Below the pieces are notes generated by a model. It ran no database searches. It was given only the letters and a program-made list of their open reading frames with translations, and was not told the DNA's origin. A stretch of 10,567 nt of DNA from JACQNR01 sp049515175 (lineage in GTDB: Bacteria; Acidobacteriota; Terriglobia; UBA7540), in the NCBI GenBank assembly GCA_049515175.1, contig JBEKUI010000166.1, positions 1-10,567 of the forward strand, in the 5' to 3' direction. Position numbers and translations under genes: made by a program. Positions 4,862 to 10,567 of the stretch are shown piece after piece. Numbering within the stretch: position 1 is the stretch's first letter; every line of letters begins with the position of its first letter.

Positions 4862-7123
4862 CTATTTCTCCTCCTGACTCCTCGCCAATACACTGAAAAG
4901 CTTCTCCGGAGCCATGTCCGGTGCTTCCGCAACCGCCGGCGCTTCCGAGAGATTCAAGCGCGTCTTCTCCAGCGGCTGGCCGAACTCGTCCCGCCAGTTC
5001 AATCCCGCTGCACCCAGGCGCAGGGAGGCCGCAGAACTTGGGACGTCGGTCCAGAGTACGGCGGCAGAACCGACCGGGGTAGAGACGATCGATCCCAGGA
5101 CGCCTCCGGCCAGGTGTTGCTCGAGCCCTTCCACCGAGTATCCCTCCGGGGTAATTTCCTTGACCCGAGCCTGCAAGACCGCCGGGTCGGGAATGAGCGG
5201 CTGGCCCTTGATACCGGCGCTCGCGACCAGCTTCTTCTGCTTTTCCCAGGTGTAGTGGGCGAGCACGGATTCGCGCAGCGCCCCCCGGCCGGCCTCGGGA
5301 CTGTGGCTGTTCTTCCAAAGACGATAATAGTACTCGCCCTTCAGCAGGTGGTAGTAGAGCTTTGCCTGGAGCAACGTATAACGCATCGAGGTCGACTCGC
5401 CCTCCAGACGGGCCCGGTAGGTTTTCCCTTGGGCTTTGGAGCTGGCCGCGCGCAGGAGCGATGCGGCTTTGGGCAGCGGGCCGACGAGGGCCCGCTCAAT
5501 CCGATCGACGTGACTTTTCAAGGCTGCGTCACTCTCGCCCTCGACGCGCAGATGGTCCCAGGCATTCCCCGGGATCGTGAATTCACAGACCTTGAGCACA
5601 TCTTCCAGGCCGATTCTCAACTGCTCAAAATACGCTGTCAGGGAGGCGTCCCCGAAATAGAGCGTCGCGTAGTCTTTGATCGGCTCGTTCAGATCGCGCT
5701 GGGGATTCCACAACGCCTGCGGATACAAGAACATGTTGACCATCGGTGTGACGAACTCCGCTGTGTTGGTCATCAGCGCTCCCACAGCAGGTATGCCCAA
5801 CCGACGGTAGTAACGGAGATCCGCTGCCACGACATCCGGGAGGGGCGGATTGGTGAGGTTCTCGTAAAGAATCTGGTCCACGTAATATTCGAAGACCTCA
5901 GCGTTGGCGCTCCCGAAGGCCGGTAGGCCCTGCTCCAGCGCGCGGCGATAAATCTGATTGAGGGGACAGTCCGGGCTATCGAGCGCGTGACCATAGCAGC
6001 GCTCGCGGGGAGCATAAAAATAGACGACTCCGGGGTCCGGCTTTACGACGCGGGGAGGATAGACCGTGTCGTGGTAGGCAAGGAAGGCAAGGTTGGCTTC
6101 CGGGAGTTCCTTCCGCAGACGCCGCAAGACGTCGTTGGAAACCAGTAGCGCCTGGTCTGAGGCGGTGTAGTCCTCCTTTCCCGGCTCGTGCGTCCATCCT
6201 CCGCCCGAAATGTCGTCCGCCCAGACGTGGAAGAGGCGTGCCTCGGGCATCTGGGTGAGGTACTCCACCGTGCGCGAGCCCACGTATTCAAGCGCCTCCG
6301 AACTAAAGGGATTGAAGTTGAAGTCCGGCGTCCGCGCGCCTTTTTCATTCATCCGGAACCAGTCGGGTTCCTGCTCGAAAAGCGTCCTGGGAAGGAAATA
6401 GGACAGGAAGTGTCCACCCACCTCGACCGTCAAGCCCCGTTTCTTGATTTCCGGGAGAAGCCTCTCGCGCAGGTTGATATACCAGTCGCGTGCCGGCCAC
6501 GTGTAATGAAATGCGATCCGGTTCAGGCGTACCTTGGCGGAGAAATCTATCCAATCCTCGAAGCGTGTGTAACTGTGAGGCCAATAAAAGAGAATGCGCT
6601 CGGGGAAAGCGGGCGATTCCGTGACATCGAGGGGTTCCGACCAATTCAGAGGCCGGCGTGGAACGACTTCATGCTCGGGGCCGGGGAAGAACCACCGGAC
6701 GCCCATTCGCTCGAGCAGCGCGTAGCAACCGTAGATCTCGCCTCGCTCGCCCTGGCCCAGTATGACGATGTCGTTTCCGGCCTTCCGAATCAGGAAGCCG
6801 TCCGCTGCCAGTCCTGCCAGCTCTTGGCGAAACTTCGCCGCCCGTTGCGCCCCTACACTGCCGGGAACCTCACCAATGTAGATTCGATGCCGGGCCGTGG
6901 CGCCGGCGCGGATCTTCTGCCCAGTCATGCGTTCGAGATAACGAGCCAGCTCCTGGGCGGCGAAACTGCGAACCGGGCCCGGGTTTGACCCCACGACAAT
7001 CGCCAAGGAGTCGGTACCCGCCTCTTCCGGACGCGAGCTTTGCGCTTGCAGGGCAAGAAGGCTGGAAAAGAGAGCACACACTAAAAGAGAACTCAATCTG
7101 AGAATCACTTCGCTCCTTTGCAT
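4862..7123 (-). CDS. Exported DUF4838 (glycosidase-like) protein
   Basis: A 753-residue secreted protein of the DUF4838 type, found in glycan-utilisation loci. Its fold resembles glycosidases with an alpha-glucuronidase/hexosaminidase-like N-terminal domain. The longer frame to 7168 is possible, but ATG at 7123 follows GGGAGG with 7-base spacing and gives a clean signal peptide (residues 1-28; basic start, hydrophobic SSLLVCALFSSLLAL, then QAQ). Residues about 38-165 form the N-terminal domain, with AAQELARYLERMTG and RGEIYGCYALLERMGVRWFF, typical of this family. The barrel-like part follows, with HVWADD (299-304; acidic pair D303/D304 a candidate active site) and the motif RERCYGHALDSPDC..N (373-389). 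The C-terminal 250 residues are helical and then strand-rich. The activity of the family is not well established, so I do not name a substrate. It is the first intact gene of the minus-strand operon with the symporter, and a GH89-like remnant lies 125 bases upstream in the same orientation. Confidence 0.9.
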   Translation of the reverse strand: MQRSEVILRLSSLLVCALFSSLLALQAQSSRPEEAGTDSLAIVVGSNPGPVRSFAAQELARYLERMTGQKIRAGATARHRIYIGEVPGSVGAQRAAKFRQELAGLAADGFLIRKAGNDIVILGQGERGEIYGCYALLERMGVRWFFPGPEHEVVPRRPLNWSEPLDVTESPAFPERILFYWPHSYTRFEDWIDFSAKVRLNRIAFHYTWPARDWYINLRERLLPEIKKRGLTVEVGGHFLSYFLPRTLFEQEPDWFRMNEKGARTPDFNFNPFSSEALEYVGSRTVEYLTQMPEARLFHVWADDISGGGWTHEPGKEDYTASDQALLVSNDVLRRLRKELPEANLAFLAYHDTVYPPRVVKPDPGVVYFYAPRERCYGHALDSPDCPLNQIYRRALEQGLPAFGSANAEVFEYYVDQILYENLTNPPLPDVVAADLRYYRRLGIPAVGALMTNTAEFVTPMVNMFLYPQALWNPQRDLNEPIKDYATLYFGDASLTAYFEQLRIGLEDVLKVCEFTIPGNAWDHLRVEGESDAALKSHVDRIERALVGPLPKAASLLRAASSKAQGKTYRARLEGESTSMRYTLLQAKLYYHLLKGEYYYRLWKNSHSPEAGRGALRESVLAHYTWEKQKKLVASAGIKGQPLIPDPAVLQARVKEITPEGYSVEGLEQHLAGGVLGSIVSTPVGSAAVLWTDVPSSAASLRLGAAGLNWRDEFGQPLEKTRLNLSEAPAVAEAPDMAPEKLFSVLARSQEEK

Positions 7124-7129
7124 GAGACA

Positions 7130-7135
7130 TCCTCC
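7130..7135 (-). promoter_or_regulatory. Ribosome binding site deciding the DUF4838 start
   Basis: On the minus strand GAAGGGAGGATG lies immediately before the ATG at 7123, with GGGAGG spaced 7 bases from it. This fixes the start 15 codons inside the longest open frame and directly in front of the signal peptide. Confidence 0.75.
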
Positions 7136-7159
7136 CTTCAAGCAAGATCCCATCTCTAT

Positions 7160-7194
7160 CGCCGCCATTCACGATGGGTTGGCTGGTGGCGGCG
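7160..7194 (-). promoter_or_regulatory. Leader hairpin upstream of the DUF4838 gene
   Basis: CGCCGCCA (7160-7167) and TGGCGGCG (7187-7194) are perfect inverted complements with a 19-nt loop. They lie between the GH89-like remnant stop (7249) and the DUF4838 ribosome binding site (about 7130-7135). No T-run follows on the minus strand. It could be an mRNA-stabilising or processing hairpin between operon genes, or an operator-like palindrome. Only the pairing is certain. Confidence 0.3.
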
Positions 7195-7248
7195 GACCTA
7201 CGGCCCGTCCAATCCTCCGAGTCCGAATCGAGCTTCCGCTTCAGCGTG

Positions 7249-7557
7249 TTACGTCGCTGGTCCAGGAGCGTGAGTGCGGAGGAGTTCCTCGACCCGTTCA
7301 ATCACCTGCTCGGGCTTGGCCGGTGTGTCCAGCAATGGGAATCCCTCCTTGACCCATCGCTTCTCCAACGCGTCGTACTTTGCATCTAGGTCCTAGGAGT
7401 TGTAAAGGAGTCTCTGACTGAGGCGCATCCGTTCGCGCAATCCCTGAATGTGGAGCGTGACGCGAGGCTTGGAGTGACCCTGGACCAACTCGTAGAAGTC
7501 GCGGCAGGCGTAATCGCGAATCACGCCGGACCACAAAGTGAAGATGTTGAACAGCTG
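7249..7557 (-). pseudogene. C-terminal remnant of a GH89-like alpha-N-acetylglucosaminidase, with internal TAG
   Basis: The minus-strand frame reads NIFTLWSGVIRDYACRDFYE, then LVQGHSKPRVTLHIQGLRER and MRLSQRLLYNS, then TAG (7393-7395). In the same frame it continues DLDAKYDALEKRWVKEGFPL to TAA (7249-7251). The pattern TLW..(6)..DYA.R.(4)LV.(5)PR recalls the C-terminal domain of GH89 alpha-N-acetylglucosaminidases (NAGLU family: TLWGP...DYA...W.GLV..YY.PRW), and the helix after the TAG fits the end of that domain. GH89 removes terminal alpha-linked GlcNAc. Only about 100 of some 700 residues remain and the catalytic domain is gone, so this is a pseudogene. Its orientation and position, 125 bases before the DUF4838 gene, suggest it was once the first gene of that operon. 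The family call is from memory of the motif and moderately secure. Confidence 0.52.
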
Positions 7558-7710
7558 GACCTTCTTCGTTGCGTTGTGTTGGTGCTCCGGCGTAGGGTGA
7601 GCATAGCGCATCGCGATCGAAACCCGGGAATGTCTCATGCGTTCTCTCAGAGTGGCCAGGTCAATCCCGGTCGTCGCTGACGCGAACGCGAGCCGCCAAT
7701 CACAAAGCCG
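7558..7710 (-). pseudogene. Tyrosine recombinase (integrase) C-terminal remnant
   Basis: About 50 residues match the end of the phage-integrase catalytic domain: CDWRLAFASATTGIDLATLR, then ERMRHSRVSIAMRYAHPTPE, then HQHNATKKV. They align with the usual HDLRHTFAS...MGHSS...MRYAH pattern. The nucleophilic Tyr (in MRYAH) and the His of MRHS are kept, but the HxxRH box reads CDWRLA, so its first His is Cys and the following HT is LA. Everything upstream (Arg I, core-binding domain) is missing. The reading frame runs on directly into the GH89-like remnant at about 7557, making an in-frame chimera of two gene stubs. It marks a former mobile element or genomic island end. No tRNA gene or clear att repeat is visible beside it. 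Confidence 0.72.
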
Positions 7711-7881
7711 AGGTGGTGGGCGGATTTCCAGGGCCTCTGGCCCGACCACCGCTGGGGAAGAAAGTTGACACTGGAAGACCCTGGTGGGAACATGCCAGCC
7801 GCAATGACGGGGAGTGTTTCAGCTCTGCGAAAGCCATGAGACGCAGCGGCTGCGGAAAGATCCCAAAAGTAAGCAGACGCC

Positions 7882-9240
7882 ATGATCAGTCGATCCTCTT
7901 GGTGGGTTGCGGTATTCGTCTTGAGTGCGTTCGTGTTCTCGCCGCTGACCGCCGCGAGCGCGCAGACATCGGACTTATGCCTTAAAATAGCCAATAACGG
8001 CCGATACCTCGTCGACCAGAAGGGAAATCCCTTCATGGTCGTGGGCGATTCGCCGTGGTCGCTCATCGTCCAACTCAACGACAAGGACATTGAAAGCTAT
8101 CTGCAGGATCGCCACGACAAAGGCTTCAACTCGATCATCGTCAACCTCATCGAGCACAAGTTTTCTGCGGCGCCGCCCCGGACGCGTTCGGGCCTTGCGC
8201 CGTTCGACACGCCGGGCGATTTTTCGACCCCCAATCGCGCCTACTTCGATTTCGCCCACCAAGTCGTCGCGAAAGCAGGCCAGCACGGCATGGTGGTGTG
8301 GCTCGCTCCGGCCTATCTCGGTTACGGCGGTGGCGACGAGGGTTTCTTCCGCGAGATCAAGGCTGGAGGCAGGGAGAAACTTCGCGCCTACGGCAGATTC
8401 GTCGGCACGCGTTTCAAAAACCTGCCCAACATCGTCTGGATGCTCGGTGGCGACTACACGCCGGAGAAAGCCGATCATTGGACGGTCACCGACTTGGCGG
8501 AGGCAATCCGCGAGGAAGATCCGACCCATTTGATGACCGCCCATCACTCGCCGGAAGGCTCTGCGGTCGCGGCATTCGGCGAGCATGAATGGCTGGCCAT
8601 CAACACTGTCTACGCGTACGAAAAGACACTGTTTCGCCCTTTGCTGGCGGAATATCGACGCCAGCCGGTACGCCCCTTTGTTCTCCTTGAAACCACTTAC
8701 GAGGGTGAACACGATTCGACGCCGGACCAGATTCGGCGGCAAGCCTACTGGGCCATGCTCAGCGGTGCCTGCGGCCAATTCTTCGGCAACAATCCCATCT
8801 GGCACTTCGACGGCCCGGGTCTCTTTCCGGCAACGATGACTTGGCAGCAGGCCCTGAACGCCACCGGCTCCCGCGACATCGCTCTTCTGCGCAGACTGTT
8901 CAATGACCTGCCCTGGCACCAGTTGGTGCCGGAAGAAAATCACGCCGTCTTGGTCGAAGGATACGGCAGCGAAACCTCCACGACGCTCACGGCAATGACG
9001 GCAGATGGAAAGCTGGCGGTCAGCTATATCCCCTCAACCGGCACACACGGACGCGAGCTGACCGTGGCTCTGAGTCGTTTCGCGAAGCCGGTGACCGCTC
9101 GCTGGTACAATCCTACCAACGGCCGAGTTGTCAGCGTCGAGGGCTCACCCTTCCTGAACCGCGACACTCGTTGCTTCCGCACTCCGGGGGACAATGGGAC
9201 GAGAGCCGACGACTGGGTGCTAGTCCTGGATGCCAGGTGA
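7882..9240 (+). CDS. Secreted GH140-type (DUF4038) glycoside hydrolase, apiosidase-like
   Basis: A 452-residue exported protein. A signal peptide covers residues 1-28 (SWWVAVFVLSAFVFSPLTAASA, cleavage near ASA-QT). Residues about 34-360 are a DUF4038 TIM barrel, the catalytic domain of GH140, whose characterised member releases apiose from pectic rhamnogalacturonan II. Family-like motifs are FMVVGDSPWSLI (51-62), GFNSIIVNLIE (81-91), NIVWMLGGDYTP (183-194) and PFVLLETTYEGEH (265-277). Asp191 and Glu270 are the likely catalytic acid/base and nucleophile by analogy. Residues about 365-451 (with RWYNPTNGR) resemble the C-terminal beta-sandwich (collagen-binding-like domain) often attached to DUF4038. 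Length is normal for the family and the gene looks intact. The ATG at 7882 has only a weak upstream purine run. It is transcribed away from the DUF4838 operon and converges on the isomerase gene. The exact substrate is inferred; DUF4038 proteins are more varied than the few tested. Confidence 0.88.
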   Translation: MISRSSWWVAVFVLSAFVFSPLTAASAQTSDLCLKIANNGRYLVDQKGNPFMVVGDSPWSLIVQLNDKDIESYLQDRHDKGFNSIIVNLIEHKFSAAPPRTRSGLAPFDTPGDFSTPNRAYFDFAHQVVAKAGQHGMVVWLAPAYLGYGGGDEGFFREIKAGGREKLRAYGRFVGTRFKNLPNIVWMLGGDYTPEKADHWTVTDLAEAIREEDPTHLMTAHHSPEGSAVAAFGEHEWLAINTVYAYEKTLFRPLLAEYRRQPVRPFVLLETTYEGEHDSTPDQIRRQAYWAMLSGACGQFFGNNPIWHFDGPGLFPATMTWQQALNATGSRDIALLRRLFNDLPWHQLVPEENHAVLVEGYGSETSTTLTAMTADGKLAVSYIPSTGTHGRELTVALSRFAKPVTARWYNPTNGRVVSVEGSPFLNRDTRCFRTPGDNGTRADDWVLVLDAR

Positions 9241-9328
9241 AGACTTCGAAGGCATGCCAGTGGGCGTGCGTTTCCCCTTACCCACACGAGTCAACCAGGT
9301 TCAGAGCCTTCAGCGGCGTGCGATTCTT

Positions 9329-9378
9329 GCGCGTTCTTCCAACCGGGGCGTTCGTGATCGAGGACTAAGAACCCGCGC
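9329..9378. terminator. Possible bidirectional terminator between convergent genes (weak)
   Basis: GCGCGTTCTT (9329-9338) can pair with AAGAAC (9367-9372) and GCGC (9375-9378), leaving a CC bulge and a 28-nt loop. It lies between the convergent stops at 9240 and 9408. No strong T-run accompanies it on either strand, so it is a poor terminator candidate. Nothing else is visible in this 167-base gap. Confidence 0.22.
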
Positions 9379-9407
9379 GAGGATTTGGTACTTGCTGGGG
9401 CCGTTGC

Positions 9408-10268
9408 TCAGCTCAATCCGCGGAGGAACGGCACGCTTGCCTTCATGTCGTCGGGTTCCATCTCGACGAAGTAGTTCTTCACCCCGGCTTTGCGCGCCGC
9501 AGCAAACAGTCGCTTCCAGTCCACGTCGCCCTGTCCGAGCGGCACTTGCTTGTTTGCCGTCGCCGACCAGTCTGCCAGATGCATCGAGATGAAACGGCCT
9601 GGGTATTTTTCGAAATAGTCCGCCGCCTGGTAGCCGAGCCGCACCACCGCAACCTGGAACTGCATCTTCACCGCTTGCGGGTCGAACCCGCCCATGAGCT
9701 TGTCGTAGATCAGTTGCCCGTCGAGCTTGCCGAATTCGAAATCGTGATTGTGGAACCCGAGTTGGATCCCGGCCTTGCGTGCCCGCTCGCCCAGCTTATT
9801 CGCCTCCTCCACGGCGCGCATCCAGTCCGCCAGGGTGGCCGCTTTGGGAAGCGAAAACGTTGAAATGACCATCTGCTTCAGGCCGAGTTCCTTCGCGAAG
9901 GCCGCCCGCTCGTCCAGGGATTCCTTCAGCTCTTTGAAACCGTAGTGGCAGCTTTCGCAAACCAAACCCGCCGCGTGGATTTTCTCTCGCATCTCGGAGG
10001 CCTTCAGGCCGACCAGAGGTCCGAAGCCGCTGTCCTTGTAGCTCGGCGGCGAGCACATCTCGATGGCCCGGAAGCCCTGCGCGGCAAGCTGCCGCAGCGT
10101 GCCGTCGAAGTCCTTTCCGATTGCCTCCCGCACCGGCCACGTCTGGCAGCCGATGGGCAGCCCGAGCGGATCGGCGTGGAGGTCCGCGCCGCTCCGCGCG
10201 AGATACCCGGCCGCCGCCACCCCGATGGCAGTCTTACCTATGAACCTTCTTCTTGAGATCGTTTTCAT
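9408..10268 (-). CDS. Tat-exported sugar phosphate isomerase/epimerase-like TIM-barrel protein
   Basis: A 286-residue protein of the xylose isomerase-like TIM-barrel superfamily (AP endonuclease 2 fold), members of which isomerise or epimerise sugars or inositols using a divalent metal. ATG at 10268 is chosen over an upstream in-frame start because it follows AAGGAG with good spacing and opens a twin-arginine signal: SRRRFIGKTAIGVAAAGYLA (residues 5-24). Export as a folded, metal-loaded protein is thus likely. Barrel motifs include FRAIEM (66-71), GFHNHDFEF (171-179), YPGRFISMHLADW (222-234) and YFVEME (266-271), with His230 and Glu269/Glu271 as candidate ligands. Where many relatives have MQFDVG, this protein has MQFQV (Gln205), so one usual Asp metal ligand is missing. 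I believe some close relatives share this. It lies 106 bases downstream of a probable glycosidase in the same direction and is likely in its operon. Substrate unknown. Confidence 0.9.
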   Translation of the reverse strand: MKTISRRRFIGKTAIGVAAAGYLARSGADLHADPLGLPIGCQTWPVREAIGKDFDGTLRQLAAQGFRAIEMCSPPSYKDSGFGPLVGLKASEMREKIHAAGLVCESCHYGFKELKESLDERAAFAKELGLKQMVISTFSLPKAATLADWMRAVEEANKLGERARKAGIQLGFHNHDFEFGKLDGQLIYDKLMGGFDPQAVKMQFQVAVVRLGYQAADYFEKYPGRFISMHLADWSATANKQVPLGQGDVDWKRLFAAARKAGVKNYFVEMEPDDMKASVPFLRGLS

Positions 10269-10374
10269 ATGATTTCTCCTTTTGGTTCCCAGCCGGCGCT
10301 GAGCCCGTCTGGGCAATTCCGTATTCTGCCCCGCCTCGAACGCTGATGCAATGCCGCCTCGCTCTCGCGGCGTG

Positions 10375-10567
10375 TCAATGCTCCAGGCGCTGCACTCTGC
10401 CGCGCACGACGGTGACGGAGGCCTTGGGCAGTGTGTAGGTGGCGTTTGGCCCGTCGGCTGCGGGGACCGTCACCGGCGGCCCATCGGGATCGGCGTGACT
10501 GTTCGGGCCGTCGTTCTTCCACACGTACTGTTCGCTGCCGAACGTCACCGCGGTGACCGGTCCTGAG
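10375..10567 (-). CDS. Glycoside hydrolase, C-terminal end only (runs off the window)
   Basis: The last 63 codons of a minus-strand gene whose 5' part lies beyond the right edge. The visible protein runs SGPVTAVTFGSEQYVWKNDG, continues through PNSHADPDGPPVTVPAADGP and NATYTLPKASVTVVRGRV, and ends QRLEH before TGA (10375-10377). The alternation of strands and the closing LPKASVTVVRG are typical of the C-terminal beta-sandwich of arabinofuranosidase-like or GH39/GH51-like glycosidases (usual form LP..S(V/I/L)TV). The catalytic domain is not visible, so the family cannot be fixed. It is upstream of, and codirectional with, the isomerase gene. Confidence 0.5.
   Translation of the reverse strand, partial: SGPVTAVTFGSEQYVWKNDGPNSHADPDGPPVTVPAADGPNATYTLPKASVTVVRGRVQRLEH

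Noticed and set aside
4832..5926. Long plus-strand open frames at 4832-5926 and 6188-6988 opposite the DUF4838 gene
   Set aside because: Both are shadows of a coding frame with signal peptide and family motifs on the other strand.
7124..7168. Upstream start (7168) for the DUF4838 gene, adding 15 residues
   Set aside because: It would put 15 residues in front of the signal peptide and ignore the well-spaced GGGAGG before the ATG at 7123.
7558..7881. tRNA gene or att site next to the recombinase stub
   Set aside because: No cloverleaf-compatible sequence or convincing direct repeat could be found by eye.
7975..8943. A 322-codon minus-strand open frame opposite the GH140-type gene
   Set aside because: Antisense shadow of a recognised enzyme; the protein shows no family motifs.

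Overview
The window looks like an accessory, repeatedly rearranged chromosomal region from a GC-rich soil-type bacterium. An acidobacterium (Solibacter/Bryobacter-like) is my best guess; Verrucomicrobiota or Planctomycetota are possible. The guess rests on the gene mix (Tat-exported TIM-barrel sugar isomerase, DUF4838 protein with an SSS transporter, GH140-type glycosidase, Hanks-type kinase), the high-GC coding bias, and a tract of degenerate ACTCCTG/ACACCTG-type heptads of a kind I associate with acidobacterial intergenic DNA. No rRNA or tRNA is present to settle it.

Layout, left to right. (1) 1-119: 3' end of a group II intron (short hairpin, 34-nt domain V, domain VI, intron end near 119). 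(2) 120-967: mostly non-coding, with one possible small ORF (442-615), a strong intrinsic terminator (635-683) and the heptad repeat tract (about 684-802). (3) 968-3112 (+): a 714-residue soluble Ser/Thr protein kinase with a large unrecognised N-terminal region and a C-terminal four-cysteine zinc-ribbon-like module. (4) 3113-3396: a perfect hairpin and a TPR-like gene remnant on the minus strand, which runs into the 3' end of the next gene. (5) 3332-7123 (-): a two-gene operon, exported DUF4838 protein then sodium:solute symporter. (6) 7249-7710 (-): two gene fragments in one reading frame, the C-terminal part of a tyrosine recombinase and what looks like the C-terminal part of a GH89 alpha-N-acetylglucosaminidase broken by a TAG codon. 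(7) 7882-9240 (+): secreted GH140/DUF4038 glycosidase. (8) 9408-10268 (-): Tat-exported sugar phosphate isomerase/epimerase-like protein, preceded by the last 63 codons of another probable glycosidase (10375-10567, -), which runs off the window.

Functionally, most of the window is glycan catabolism. Exported proteins (DUF4838, GH140, the partial glycosidase and formerly GH89) would act on oligosaccharides outside the cytoplasm. The SSS symporter would import a sugar or acid product, and the TIM-barrel protein may transform a keto or other sugar. The left third is different: a lone kinase lying between a group II intron scar and a gene remnant. That kinase is the best candidate for an undescribed system (a signalling or defence-type protein), but the sequence alone does not show its role. 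Scars of insertion and deletion (intron tail, recombinase stub, TPR-like stub, GH89 stub) occur at the edges of the intact blocks.
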